A stretch of DNA of 64,000 nucleotides from Streptococcus minor DSM 17118 (GCF_000377005.1 NZ_AQYB01000032.1:154830-218829), one strand, 5' to 3'. Positions 17,013 through 26,079 are shown, counted from the stretch's first letter. Made by a program: numbers and translations. Notes: a model not told the origin generated them from the letters alone.

Positions 17013-17041
17013 ACTATAAAGATTCAACTTGAGAAAGTCAA
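17013..17041 (-). promoter_or_regulatory. bioY sigma-A promoter
   Basis: Minus strand TTGACT (17041-17036), 17-base spacer, TATAGT (17018-17013). Confidence 0.75.
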
Positions 17042-17065
17042 GAGTTTCTTATCGGTTGTCACATC

Positions 17066-17094
17066 TTGAAAGATTTAAATAGAGTATGTATAAT
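17066..17094 (+). promoter_or_regulatory. promoter of the SGNH hydrolase gene
   Basis: TTGAAA (17066-17071), 17 bases, TATAAT (17089-17094). Confidence 0.75.
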
Positions 17095-17113
17095 ACATAA
17101 AAAAGGAGATTTT

Positions 17114-17686
17114 ATGAAGGTTTTATTGCTAGGAGATAGTCTCTTTGCTAGATGGGAAGGGCAGAAGGAGCCCCATATCAATTATTCACTTAGGCAAATG
17201 GATGCGGATTTGGAGATTTGCAACTTGGCAGAGTCTGGAGATAATAGTTTTGATTTACTGGAAAAGTTGGCAAGAGAATACATTTCTGGATTTGATATGG
17301 TTTTTGTTTGGATAGGAGCTAATGATTTAGCTACCCATAAGCAAGTCTATCTAGGAGAGTTTCAGGATAATCTACGCAAGGTGGTAGAAATGCTACGCTC
17401 AATCTATTTACCTCACCAAGTTATTTTTCTGGGGCCAGCTCCTATAGATGAAAGTAAGCAACTTTATAGGACCAATCGGCTAGTCACCTATTACAGCGAT
17501 ATAGTGGAGAAGGTAGCGAAAGAAGCAGGGTGTTCCTTTATTTCCATGCAGGAGGTTTTTGGACAAGCTGATTATTCCTTGGTTGATATTCTAAGGGGAA
17601 GTATGGATGATGGCCTACATTTTGGTTCTTTGGGCTATGAGATACTGGCTCAGACCTTGCTAATTTACATAAAACATGAAAGATAG
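17114..17686 (+). CDS. SGNH/GDSL family hydrolase
   Basis: A 190-residue esterase/lipase-like enzyme; substrate unknown. All four SGNH blocks are visible: GDSL (LLLGDSLFARW), Gly in LAESGDNS, Asn in WIGANDLA, and the catalytic Asp-His pair in DDGLHF near the C-terminus. No signal peptide, so it acts in the cytosol. ATG 17114 has AAAGGAGA 8 bases before it; an in-frame start at 17066 lies inside the promoter and is rejected. A terminator follows, so it forms its own unit. Confidence 0.9.
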   Translation: MKVLLLGDSLFARWEGQKEPHINYSLRQMDADLEICNLAESGDNSFDLLEKLAREYISGFDMVFVWIGANDLATHKQVYLGEFQDNLRKVVEMLRSIYLPHQVIFLGPAPIDESKQLYRTNRLVTYYSDIVEKVAKEAGCSFISMQEVFGQADYSLVDILRGSMDDGLHFGSLGYEILAQTLLIYIKHER

Positions 17687-17689
17687 TAG

Positions 17690-17724
17690 ATTCTTGAAGG
17701 GAGACCTTGAAGAATCTTTTTATG
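17690..17724 (+). terminator. terminator after SGNH gene
   Basis: AGATTCTTGAAGG-gaga-CCTTGAAGAATCT, then T run. Confidence 0.85.
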
Positions 17725-18239
17725 ATTTGCAGTCAATACAAAACATTAAGCTGCTCTCTTTAGCATCGTCTGATAGTTAGAGATTGGTCGGAGAGGTCTC
17801 CATATTTGAACTTGCCGTAAAAGTTACTCGACATATTCTTTTGTAAGTGCTATGATAAGAGAAGTTTCAATTGTGGTTGTAAAAAAAGAAATCTAAGGCA
17901 ATGATAGTAACCAATTGGCTAGCGGCTGTAGACTCACTGTTAAAATGTTTTAATTTGTCGTTTATCCTAAAGATAGGAGGCAAGTTTCTATTGATACAAG
18001 AAATGCAGGCATTTAGCTCCTCTCATCCTATCTTTGATGAGGAAAAAGAGGGCAGGATGAAAAAACTAAAAGTAGAAGTTATCAAGAAAGTTTAGAAACA
18101 GATACTTGATTCAGATTTGTTTTTAGTTCAAGCATAGCTTATATATTATCTGCTGGGTGACAATATGGATGGAATATTCCAGCAGCTTCGCCAAGCAAGA
18201 GCCTATCATTTGTTTTGAAAAGGAGGTTTTGATAGAACG
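17725..18239 (+). other. 515-base intergenic region with inverted repeats and an osmoprotectant-operon leader
   Basis: No convincing gene. A 64-codon frame (17901-18095) has no family resemblance and no ribosome site. Two structures stand out: AAAGATAGG (17969-17977) with CCTATCTTT (18027-18035), enclosing a small AAATG/CATTT hairpin, and CTGCTGG/CCAGCAG (18150-18185) just after a promoter at 18117-18145. Frames such as MDGIFQQLRQARAYHLF look like fragments of a lost gene, but I cannot name it. Confidence 0.45.
18117..18145 (+). promoter_or_regulatory. promoter of the osmoprotectant ABC operon
   Basis: TTGTTT (18117-18122), 17 bases, TATATA (18140-18145). The resulting leader would contain the CTGCTGG/CCAGCAG hairpin. 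Confidence 0.5.
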
Positions 18240-18872
18240 ATGTTTCAACAACTGAGAGATTACTTTGCTCAGAATCTAGATACCTATTTAAAGAGTGTAT
18301 GGCAGCACTTGGAATTGAGTGGTTCAGCCTTATTGATTGCCCTCATCATTGGGCTACCATTGGGTTACCTTGGTTACAAATACAAGGCAGCTAGACTCCT
18401 GACGACAGGTGTCACTCAGGCTTTGAGGGTTATCCCTAGTTTAGGGATTTTGTTTTTCTTGATTCCCTTTGTTGGGGTAGGAAAGTTTCCAGCTTTAATT
18501 GCTTTGGTGATTTTGGCTGTGCCACCTATCCTTATCAATACCATCCTTGGTTTTTCAGAAGTATCAACAGCTTTGCTAGAAACTGGTTTGGGTTTGGGAA
18601 TGAGTGAAAGCCAGCTCTTTACTAAGGTGACCTTTCCTCTAGCTCTGCCTCATATTTTAAATGGTATCAAATTGGCCTTAATTGAGGTCATTGCCAGTGC
18701 GACCCTTGCAACTTACATTGGAGCAGGTGGCTTAGGTAGTTTGATTTTTACCGGTTTGGGACTTTACCGGATGGACCTCTTGCTGATTGGAGGAGGAAGT
18801 GTAGCCCTCTTATCCTTCATCAGTATGTTAGGGTTTGACCTATTTATAAGGAGAATAAAGTATGAGGATTAA
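18240..18872 (+). CDS. osmoprotectant ABC transporter permease (OpuCB/ProW-like)
   Basis: A 210-residue inner-membrane permease with about six helices. The coupling motif to the ATPase is in ALLETGLGLGMSESQLFTKV (the EAA loop), and TLATYIGAGGLGSLIFTGL is typical of ProW/OpuC permeases for glycine betaine, carnitine or choline. Ribosome site AAAAGGAGG precedes ATG 18240. First gene of a four-gene operon (permease, binding protein, ATPase, permease) with overlaps of 11 and 8 bases at two of its junctions. Confidence 0.92.
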   Translation: MFQQLRDYFAQNLDTYLKSVWQHLELSGSALLIALIIGLPLGYLGYKYKAARLLTTGVTQALRVIPSLGILFFLIPFVGVGKFPALIALVILAVPPILINTILGFSEVSTALLETGLGLGMSESQLFTKVTFPLALPHILNGIKLALIEVIASATLATYIGAGGLGSLIFTGLGLYRMDLLLIGGGSVALLSFISMLGFDLFIRRIKYED

Positions 18873-19779
18873 GAAATTAGTATCGGGCATTTTATTAGCT
18901 GCTATTTTAGTCACAGGTAGTGTTTTTATCTTGAATAGAAACAATCAAGCTAAGAAACAAGTTGAGAAGGGGACATCTGTTATCAAAGTTGGTTCCAAGG
19001 ATTTTACAGAAAATCTGATTGTTGCAGAACTTTATGCTTTAGCTTTAGAGGATGAGGGCTACAAGGTTGAGCGCCTATCCAATATCTCTGGCTCACTTAT
19101 CCACCAATCCTTAATCAGTAATGAGATTGATTTGTATCCTGAATACACAGGAACAGGCCTCTTGTCTATCCTTGGTCAACCCTTGGAAACAGATCCTCAG
19201 AAGGTTTATCAGACCGTGAAGGACGCCTATAAAGAGAAATTCCAGGTTACTTGGTTGGATTATTCCAAGGCTAATGATGGACAAGGTTTGGTTATTCGGA
19301 CAGATATTGCTGAGAAATTAGGCATCACCAGCATCTCAGAGCTACAGAAACATGCAGCTGAGCTCCGCTTTGCTTCTCAGGGGGAATTTGACCAACGAGA
19401 TGATGGTATTCCGGGGTTGACAAAAACTTATGGTGTTTTCAATTGGAAGTCTTCTAAGGTTTATGATAATAGCCTAAAATATAGTGTCCTAGAGAATGAT
19501 GAAGCGGATGTAACTCCAGCCTACACAACAGAAGGACAGTTGGTCAATAAGGCCAAGTTTACTTTGCTAAAAGATGATAAACAATTTTGGCCACCGTATA
19601 ATTTGGCACCTGTGGTTCGGGACCAAGTTTTAAAAGATAATCCAAAACTGGCTGAAGTTCTCAATAAAGTATCAGCTAGTCTCGATACCGAAACCATCAC
19701 CAAGTTAAATGCAAGAGTGGATGTAGACGGCGAAAATTATAGTAGCGTTGCTAGAGATTTTTACCAATCAATCAAGTAA
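18862..19779 (+). CDS. osmoprotectant substrate-binding protein (OpuCC-like)
   Basis: A 305-residue binding protein of the QAC-type (OpuCC/ProX) family. KVGSKDFTENLIVAELYAL, SLISNEIDLYPEYTGTGLL and NDEADVTPAYTTEGQLV are family motifs. The N-terminal segment LVSGILLAAILVTGSVFIL lacks a lipobox cysteine, so it is probably held by an uncleaved membrane helix rather than as a lipoprotein. It overlaps the first permease by 11 bases. The ligand, probably a quaternary amine such as glycine betaine or choline, cannot be fixed from sequence. Confidence 0.92.
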   Translation: MRIKKLVSGILLAAILVTGSVFILNRNNQAKKQVEKGTSVIKVGSKDFTENLIVAELYALALEDEGYKVERLSNISGSLIHQSLISNEIDLYPEYTGTGLLSILGQPLETDPQKVYQTVKDAYKEKFQVTWLDYSKANDGQGLVIRTDIAEKLGITSISELQKHAAELRFASQGEFDQRDDGIPGLTKTYGVFNWKSSKVYDNSLKYSVLENDEADVTPAYTTEGQLVNKAKFTLLKDDKQFWPPYNLAPVVRDQVLKDNPKLAEVLNKVSASLDTETITKLNARVDVDGENYSSVARDFYQSIK

Positions 19780-19792
19780 GGAGGAGAAAAGG

Positions 19793-20563
19793 ATGGCAAC
19801 TGAGACAATCATTTCCTTTCAGGAAGTTAGCAAGGTTTATAATGAGAAAACGGTGGTTGATCAGGTCAGTCTAGCGATTCAGAAAGGAGAATTTATCACT
19901 ATCTTAGGAACTTCGGGCTCAGGTAAGACGACGATACTTAAGATGATGAACCGTCTGATTGAACCAACGAGCGGAAAGATTCTATTTGAAGGAGAAGAAC
20001 TCTCTCAGCTAGATCCGGTCTCCCTCAGAAGAAGAGTTGGTTATGTGGTCCAACAAATAGGGCTCTTTCCCCATATGACAATAGGAGAAAATATTGCGAC
20101 CGTTCCAAAGCTGCTCAAGTGGAACCAGGCTGAGATAAATGCTAGAGTGAAGGAATTGATGAACTTGATCCAGCTTCCCTATGAAGAATATAGCAATCGC
20201 TACCCAAAAGAACTATCAGGAGGTCAGCAGCAACGGGTTGGAGTAGCGAGAGCTCTGGCTGCTAATCCGGATGTTGTTCTCTTTGATGAGCCATTTGGGG
20301 CTATTGATGCGATTACTAGAAGCTCTTTACAAGAAGAACTTAGAAATATTCATCGCCAATTGGGGGATAAAACCTTCATCTTTATTACTCATGATATCTA
20401 TGAAGCTTTTCGGTTAGGGAGTAGGGTGTTGATCATGGACCAAGGTAAGATTTGTCAGTTTGACAGCCCTGAGCAGATCATCCAATCACCACAAGGTGCT
20501 TTTGTAGCCAATTTAATTGAAACAGTCAAGGAACAAGAAAAAATATGGAGAACCTATGCTTGA
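19793..20563 (+). CDS. osmoprotectant ABC transporter ATPase (OpuCA-like)
   Basis: A 256-residue ATP-binding subunit. Walker A GTSGSGKTT, Q-loop VQQIGLFPHM, signature LSGGQQQRVGVARAL, Walker B VVLFDEP and H-loop ITHD are intact. It is shorter than typical OpuCA/ProV proteins because the C-terminal CBS domains, which sense ionic strength in OpuA-type systems, are absent. ATG 19793 follows AAGGAGGAGA. It overlaps the second permease by 8 bases. Confidence 0.93.
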   Translation: MATETIISFQEVSKVYNEKTVVDQVSLAIQKGEFITILGTSGSGKTTILKMMNRLIEPTSGKILFEGEELSQLDPVSLRRRVGYVVQQIGLFPHMTIGENIATVPKLLKWNQAEINARVKELMNLIQLPYEEYSNRYPKELSGGQQQRVGVARALAANPDVVLFDEPFGAIDAITRSSLQEELRNIHRQLGDKTFIFITHDIYEAFRLGSRVLIMDQGKICQFDSPEQIIQSPQGAFVANLIETVKEQEKIWRTYA

Positions 20564-21182
20564 TTACTTCCAACAATCATCAGATGAACTGATAGATGCC
20601 ACGATAGAGCATTTATTTTTGGTTTTAAAATCTCTGGGAGTCGCTCTGATTTTGGCTAGTATACTGATTGTTTTAATCTTAAAAAATCCTAGATTGAAGA
20701 CTATTTCAGTCTATAGCCTATCTATTCTTTATGCTATTCCCAGCTTTGCTTTTTTTGCTCTACTTATACCCTGGACAGGCCTTGGGCAGGTAACAGCTAC
20801 AATTGTTTTGGTGTTGTATGCTCAATACATCCTAGTACGCACCTTCTTAACAGGTATCTATAAAGTGGAACCTAGTATATTGGAGGCTGCCAGGGGGATG
20901 GGGATGAACTTTTGGCAGATCTTGTTCAAGATTCAGTTGCCTTTAGCTAAGCCAGCTATTTTCTCAGGGATCCGATTAGCAACCTTATCTCTGGTTGCGA
21001 TTGCCACCATTGCCGCGACTATCAATGCTGGTGGATTAGGAACTATCTTGTTTGATGGCCTCAGAACTATGAGTATGGTCAAATTAAGCTGGGGCATTCT
21101 TCTATCAGTAGGGCTTAGTCTATTATTGAGTTTGATAATTGGTCTGGTTGAAAACTTATTTGACCAACCAGGACTTTCTTAA
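20556..21182 (+). CDS. osmoprotectant ABC transporter permease (OpuCD-like)
   Basis: A 208-residue second permease with about six helices. The EAA loop is ILEAARGMGMNFWQILFKI, followed by IAATINAGGLGTILFDGL, mirroring the first permease. ATG 20556 has GGAG 8 bases before it and lies inside the end of the ATPase gene (8-base overlap). It completes the operon; a terminator follows at 21194. Confidence 0.92.
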   Translation: MLDYFQQSSDELIDATIEHLFLVLKSLGVALILASILIVLILKNPRLKTISVYSLSILYAIPSFAFFALLIPWTGLGQVTATIVLVLYAQYILVRTFLTGIYKVEPSILEAARGMGMNFWQILFKIQLPLAKPAIFSGIRLATLSLVAIATIAATINAGGLGTILFDGLRTMSMVKLSWGILLSVGLSLLLSLIIGLVENLFDQPGLS

Positions 21183-21193
21183 AGATATACAAA

Positions 21194-21226
21194 GGTTCAA
21201 GTAGTCATTCTACTTGGCTTTTTTTT
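21194..21226 (+). terminator. terminator of osmoprotectant operon
   Basis: CAAGTAG-tcatt-CTACTTG with flanking AAG/CTT pairs and an eight-T run. Confidence 0.85.
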
Positions 21227-21237
21227 GATGGAAAAAC

Positions 21238-21272
21238 AAAAAAATCAACCCATAACTGGGCTGATTTTTGGA
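21238..21272 (-). terminator. terminator of gor
   Basis: On the minus strand AAAAATCAGCCCAG-TTA-TGGGTTGATTTTTTT gives a stem with a long T run, beyond the gor stop. Confidence 0.8.
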
Positions 21273-21383
21273 GATATATGAAAAAGAAAGATTTGGTATA
21301 AGGTAAGTATAACCTTTCTATCTTAAAGGAAACTTAAAATCATGTCCTTGGTTTCAAAAATGTCCTTAGATCTTTATAGCTAG

Positions 21384-22736
21384 TTATCTCATAGTGACAA
21401 ATTCCTCTGATCCGGTTGGGTGGATGGCTACGACGCTATCAAAATCTGCCTTGGTTGCTCCCATTTTCATGGCAACAGCGAAGCCTTGAATCATTTCGTC
21501 TACTCCAAAGCCAAATCCATGCAAGCCAATCACTTTTTCTTCAGGTCCAGCAGTAATGAGTTTAAATTTACTCATTTGACGGTTGCTACCCAGAGCTGTA
21601 TACATGGAAGTAAAGGCAGAAGTATAAACCTTAATTTGATCTGCTCCGTATTTCTCGATGGCTTCAGGCTCTGTCAGCCCGACTGTGCCGATGGCTGGAT
21701 GGCTAAAGATAACAGTCGGAACCAAGCTAAAGTCCATCTTAGCTTTTTCTTTTCCATTAAAAAGTCGCTCAGACAGGAGTCTGCCAGTTTTAATTGCGAC
21801 AGGAGTTAACTCGATTTTTCCTGTTACATCGCCCAAAGCGTAGATACCGGGAACATTAGTTTGTTGGTACTCATCAACAGCAATATAGCCTCTGTCATTC
21901 AGTTTGACACCCGTAACCTCTAAGTTCAGACCATCTAAGTTTGGTTGGCGACCAACAGCCCAAAGGACTTGTTCGGCTGTATGGATTTCCCCATCTTCAA
22001 AGGTGATTTGAATCAGTCCATTATCTAGTTTATCTAGACGTTTAGGAATCTTATGTCCTTGGTGTTGCAGTCCTGTTCGATCCATTTCTTCTAGGAGTGC
22101 TTCGATGATATAGGGTTCAAAGGATCGTAAGGGCCTCTCCCGACGATAGAAAAGACTGGTCTTAACTCCAAGGTTATGAAGCACTCCAGCCATTTCGACA
22201 GCGATATAACCTGCTCCAAGGACTGCAACTGAAGTTGGTAGGTTTTCCCATTCAAAGACATCATCGGAAACAATACCCAAGTCCTTACCAGGAATATCTG
22301 GAATGGTTGGTTTGGCCCCTGTCGCAATCACGATATGTTCAGCTGTGATAAGCTCACCATTGACTTCCACTGTATGAGTATCCACAAATTTAGCGTAGCC
22401 TTCAATCAATTCTACCTGATTGCGCTGGAAAGAACCATTATAGGAATTGCGGGAGCGTTCGATATAGGCCTCACGGTTTTTTCTCAAAGTAGCAAAGTCA
22501 AAGGATACTTCCTTTGCAGTAAAGCCATATTCAGGGCCGTAGTGCAGTAGGGACTCAGCCATTTGGGCGCCATGCCACATGATCTTTTTAGGGACACAGC
22601 CGACATTGACACAGGTACCACCAACCAGTTTGCCTTCAATAACAGCAGCTTTAGCGCCGTGTTCACCGGCTCGGTTCATGGTTGCAATGCCTCCCGAACC
22701 ACCACCGATTGCGATAATATCAAATTTTTTAGTCAT
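21384..22736 (-). CDS. gor: glutathione-disulfide reductase
   Basis: A 450-residue cytosolic flavoenzyme that reduces glutathione disulfide with NADPH. FAD-binding [15 protein letters not shown] and the redox-active disulfide [13 protein letters not shown] are present. NADPH binding is shown by [11 protein letters not shown] and the basic FYRRERPLR (contacting the 2'-phosphate), and the catalytic base by AIHPTGSEE at the C-terminus. ATG 22736 has AAAGGAAG upstream; a longer frame to 22763 has no site. Gives oxidative-stress defence. Confidence 0.95.
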   Translation of the reverse strand: MTKKFDIIAIGGGSGGIATMNRAGEHGAKAAVIEGKLVGGTCVNVGCVPKKIMWHGAQMAESLLHYGPEYGFTAKEVSFDFATLRKNREAYIERSRNSYNGSFQRNQVELIEGYAKFVDTHTVEVNGELITAEHIVIATGAKPTIPDIPGKDLGIVSDDVFEWENLPTSVAVLGAGYIAVEMAGVLHNLGVKTSLFYRRERPLRSFEPYIIEALLEEMDRTGLQHQGHKIPKRLDKLDNGLIQITFEDGEIHTAEQVLWAVGRQPNLDGLNLEVTGVKLNDRGYIAVDEYQQTNVPGIYALGDVTGKIELTPVAIKTGRLLSERLFNGKEKAKMDFSLVPTVIFSHPAIGTVGLTEPEAIEKYGADQIKVYTSAFTSMYTALGSNRQMSKFKLITAGPEEKVIGLHGFGFGVDEMIQGFAVAMKMGATKADFDSVVAIHPTGSEEFVTMR

Positions 22737-22778
22737 TTGTCTTTTCTTCCTTTCTCGATTCAAGTCTGTCTTCTTTCT

Positions 22779-22807
22779 ATTCTAGTCTTTTTTAGTTTTT
22801 CCTGCAA
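22779..22807 (-). promoter_or_regulatory. gor promoter
   Basis: Minus strand TTGCAG (22807-22802), 17 bases, TAGAAT (22784-22779). Confidence 0.6.
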
Positions 22808-22906
22808 AAATTTGCTACGGATGCTTTCTTACAAAACTGTAAGACAAAAATAATGGTGGATAGATGAAAAAATGAAAGAAATAGCTTAAAATAATCTCAG
22901 AAACAC

Positions 22907-22935
22907 TTGCAATTCTTTTTGTATTTGTGTATTAT
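22907..22935 (+). promoter_or_regulatory. promoter of the MacAB-like operon
   Basis: TTGCAA (22907-22912), 17 bases, TATTAT (22930-22935). Confidence 0.65.
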
Positions 22936-22992
22936 ATAAACAGTACAAAGACTGTGATAAAGGAATCGGTCGATTGAAAAGGAGAAACATTT

Positions 22993-24162
22993 ATGTTGAA
23001 GACTAAAAAAGCAAAAATTGCTTTGTTCTCAGGTTTAGGGCTAGCTGCTGTTGGCCTGATTGCCTATGCCTTGCTTTGGGGTGGTGGTAATACAAGTACT
23101 GATATGCCTGCTGCAGGAGAGGGCCAGTTGTATTACCGCGTTGCCAGTGAAGGATCCATTGCTTCATCGACCCTTCTAGCTGGTACTGTTGAGGCAGCGG
23201 AAGAACAGTACATCTACTATGATCCAACAAAGGGCGACATTGCTGAATTTAAAGTCAAGGTAGGGGATCAAGTGGGTGTTGGTCAGGCCTTGATTCAATA
23301 CAATACTGCTGAATTACAAAGTAACCTTAATATGGCTATTCGTGCACGTGACAAAATTGGCCGACAAATTTATGATTTGCAGACCAATGGTCAAACGGTA
23401 GACTTGACTGGTGATCCAACTCAGGATGAAAGCAGTATGGCCACTGCTCAACGCTCAGTTGAGTCGCAGCTCCGTGACTTAAATGACAGTTATGCAGATG
23501 CACAGGCGACTGTCGATAAGGCTCAGGCTGCTCTTAACGAGGCTACTGTAGTCAGTGATGTTGCTGGAACAGTAGTCGAAGTGAATACTTCTGTTTCAAA
23601 ATCTAGTACTAGCAGTCAAACTCTGATTCACATTGTCAATCAAGGTAGCCTTCAGATTGTTGGTAACCTTTCTGAATATGATTTGGCCAATCTATCTGTC
23701 GATCAAGAAGTGAAGCTGACATCTAAGGTTTACCCTGATCAAACTTGGTCAGGAAAAATCACCTATATTTCCAATTATCCAGAAGGAAATGGTGGGGGAC
23801 AAGGAGTGCCAGGTAACACAGGAGGGGCATCATCTAAGTATCCATTTAAGATTGCCTTGACTAGTGATATTGGACCTCTCAAACAAGGTTTCTCAGTTAA
23901 TATTGAAGTGGTCAATGCTAAAAAATCTATTCTAGTTCCTGTAGAGGCTGTCTTGTCAGATGGAGACAAACAGCATGTCTGGACTATCGTTGATGGTAAA
24001 GCTAAGAGAGTAGAAGTAACCCTTGGTAATGCAGATGCTACGCAGCAAGAAATTTCTTCTGGCTTAACTGCTGGTGACCATGTCATTTCAAACCCAAGTA
24101 TGGATTTGGAAGATGGAAAAGAGGTGAAGGCGATTGAAGAAGAAGCTAATCCAATTAAATAA
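22993..24162 (+). CDS. MacA-like efflux periplasmic-adaptor-type subunit
   Basis: A 389-residue HlyD/MacA family adaptor anchored by an N-terminal membrane helix (ALFSGLGLAAVGLIAYALLW). A biotinyl-lipoyl-like half motif lies at GDIAEFKVKVGDQVGVGQAL, followed by a helical hairpin and the second half ATVVSDVAGTVVEVNTSV; a C-terminal barrel contains ILVPVEAVLSDGD. In Gram-positives such adaptors work with MacB-type ABC transporters to export peptides or lipophilic drugs. First gene of a three-gene operon. The Gly/Asn-rich loop EGNGGGQGVPGNTGG is unusual for the central barrel. Confidence 0.92.
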   Translation: MLKTKKAKIALFSGLGLAAVGLIAYALLWGGGNTSTDMPAAGEGQLYYRVASEGSIASSTLLAGTVEAAEEQYIYYDPTKGDIAEFKVKVGDQVGVGQALIQYNTAELQSNLNMAIRARDKIGRQIYDLQTNGQTVDLTGDPTQDESSMATAQRSVESQLRDLNDSYADAQATVDKAQAALNEATVVSDVAGTVVEVNTSVSKSSTSSQTLIHIVNQGSLQIVGNLSEYDLANLSVDQEVKLTSKVYPDQTWSGKITYISNYPEGNGGGQGVPGNTGGASSKYPFKIALTSDIGPLKQGFSVNIEVVNAKKSILVPVEAVLSDGDKQHVWTIVDGKAKRVEVTLGNADATQQEISSGLTAGDHVISNPSMDLEDGKEVKAIEEEANPIK

Positions 24163-24829
24163 CATTAACAAAAGCTATCAAAACGGTGACCAAGAGCTTC
24201 GGGTTCTCAAAGATATTGATTTGGAAGTAGCAGAAGGTGAATTCTTAGCTATTATGGGCCCGTCGGGTTCAGGAAAGTCAACCTTGATGAACATCATTGG
24301 GTTGCTAGATCGCTCTAGCTCTGGAGACTATTTTCTAGATGAGACCGAGGTTAGCCACTTATCCGATAAAAAGCTGGCCCAGGTCAGAAACAAAGAAATC
24401 GGCTTTGTTTTCCAGCAATTCTTCCTTCTTGCTAAGCTCAATGCTCTTCAAAATGTCGAACTTCCTCTCATTTATGCAGGTGTTCCTACAAGTAAACGCC
24501 AAGGTTTAGCTAAACAATTCTTAGAAAAAGTTGAGCTTTCTGAGAGGATGCACCATTTGCCTTCAGAGCTCTCTGGTGGTCAGAAACAGCGTGTAGCCAT
24601 TGCTCGTGCTTTGGTCAACAATCCTTCTATTATCTTAGCTGATGAGCCAACAGGGGCCTTAGATACTAAAACAGGTCAGCAAATTATGGAATTATTGACC
24701 GAGCTTAACCGTGAAGGCAAAACAATCATCATGGTCACCCATGAGCCAGAAATTGCAGAGTATGCTCAGCGTAAAATTGTCTTACGGGATGGTGTCATCA
24801 CAGAAGATAGTCGCAAGGAGGACATTTAA
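24134..24829 (+). CDS. MacB-type ABC transporter ATP-binding protein
   Basis: A 231-residue ATPase. Walker A GPSGSGKST, LSGGQKQRVAIARAL, Walker B IILADEPTGALD and VTHEPE place it in the LolD/MacB group. The start is a TTG at 24134, 29 bases inside the end of the adaptor gene, with AGGTGA 6 bases before it; no later in-frame ATG would keep the first beta strand. Coupling with the adaptor gene is therefore likely. The stop overlaps the next start as TAATG. Confidence 0.93.
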   Translation: MKKKLIQLNNINKSYQNGDQELRVLKDIDLEVAEGEFLAIMGPSGSGKSTLMNIIGLLDRSSSGDYFLDETEVSHLSDKKLAQVRNKEIGFVFQQFFLLAKLNALQNVELPLIYAGVPTSKRQGLAKQFLEKVELSERMHHLPSELSGGQKQRVAIARALVNNPSIILADEPTGALDTKTGQQIMELLTELNREGKTIIMVTHEPEIAEYAQRKIVLRDGVITEDSRKEDI

Positions 24830-26079
24830 TGGAAAATTGGAAATTTGCCCTAAAATCTATCCTTGCCCACAAGATGCGCTCCCTCTTGACAATGTTGGGA
24901 ATTATCATAGGAGTGTCAGCCGTTGTGGTCATCGTGGCTATGGGAGCTGGAATGAGTGAGAGTCTGGCCAATTCTTTGGGTGGAGACAATAAGGATGTAG
25001 AAGTCTATTTTAGTACAATAGCTACCGAGCAGACATCTGATGGAGGGCTATTTACAGGGACTGTCTATGAAGAGATTTCTTATGAGGAAGAACCTACTTT
25101 AACGGACACTATTCTGGAAGGGTTGCGGGATATTGATGGTTTGGATAACTACTATACCACCAATAGTACAGCTGGAGAAATCAGTTTCGGTAAGAAAAAG
25201 GCAGATAATGTCAGTATTTTGGGTGTAGGTAAGTCTTATTTTGATGTCAAAAAGTATGATATTCTTACTGGACGGAAATTTACTCTTAATGACTATACGA
25301 AATTTGCTCGTATTATCATGCTTGATAAAAAATTAGCAGAAAAACTCTTTGGCAATATCGAGTCTGCCCTGAACCAAACAGTTAGTGTTAAAAATAAGTC
25401 CTATCTGGTAGTGGGTGTCTATGAAGATCCAAATGCAGGGACAGCCTTCTATGGAATGAAGACAGATGGAAATGCTGTGATGACCAATACTCAGGTTGCT
25501 GCGGAAGAAGGTGTTAAAGAGCATGCTATGGTTTATGTGCATGTCAATGATGTCACTCGCTCTAGTGAAGTAGGTCAAGCTGCAGCAGATTACTTGACTC
25601 GCGCAACTGGTTTGAAAACAGCCCGCTATGACATTTTTGATTTGAGTAAAATGCTGGAAGATTTTAACCAGCAGATGGCTGGCGTGACCATGTTTATTGG
25701 AGCTGTCGCAGGGATTTCCCTCTTAGTTGGTGGTATCGGTGTGATGAATATCATGTTGGTATCTGTGACGGAGCGAACCCGAGAAATTGGACTTCGGAAG
25801 GCTTTGGGAGCCACTCGAGGTAATATCCTTATCCAATTCTTGATTGAGGCTATGGTCTTGACCAGTTTAGGAGGTCTGATTGGTTTAGGAATTGCTCAGT
25901 TATTGGTATTCTTAATCAATATAGCTAAACCATTAGGACCTGAAATAATGGCTACAATTTCTCTACCAGTTGTTTTGGGCAGTATTGCTTTCTCAGCTGC
26001 AGTCGGTATAGTATTTGGTGTCCTTCCAGCCAATAAGGCTTCCAAATTGGACCCAATTGAAGCACTTCGCTATGAATAG
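24829..26079 (+). CDS. MacB-type ABC transporter permease
   Basis: A 416-residue permease with the MacB/FtsX layout: one N-terminal helix (RSLLTMLGIIIGVSAVVVIV), a large extracellular domain (about residues 45-270), then three helices with the signature GGIGVMNIMLVSVTERTREI-GLRKALGA. It forms the transport core with the preceding ATPase and adaptor. Such pneumococcal systems have been tied to antimicrobial peptide and drug tolerance; the substrate here is unknown. Confidence 0.94.
   Translation: MENWKFALKSILAHKMRSLLTMLGIIIGVSAVVVIVAMGAGMSESLANSLGGDNKDVEVYFSTIATEQTSDGGLFTGTVYEEISYEEEPTLTDTILEGLRDIDGLDNYYTTNSTAGEISFGKKKADNVSILGVGKSYFDVKKYDILTGRKFTLNDYTKFARIIMLDKKLAEKLFGNIESALNQTVSVKNKSYLVVGVYEDPNAGTAFYGMKTDGNAVMTNTQVAAEEGVKEHAMVYVHVNDVTRSSEVGQAAADYLTRATGLKTARYDIFDLSKMLEDFNQQMAGVTMFIGAVAGISLLVGGIGVMNIMLVSVTERTREIGLRKALGATRGNILIQFLIEAMVLTSLGGLIGLGIAQLLVFLINIAKPLGPEIMATISLPVVLGSIAFSAAVGIVFGVLPANKASKLDPIEALRYE

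Noticed and set aside
17901..18095. 64-codon open frame in the 17.7-18.2 kb gap
   Set aside because: No ribosome site, no family resemblance and it crosses an inverted repeat; treated as non-coding or decayed.
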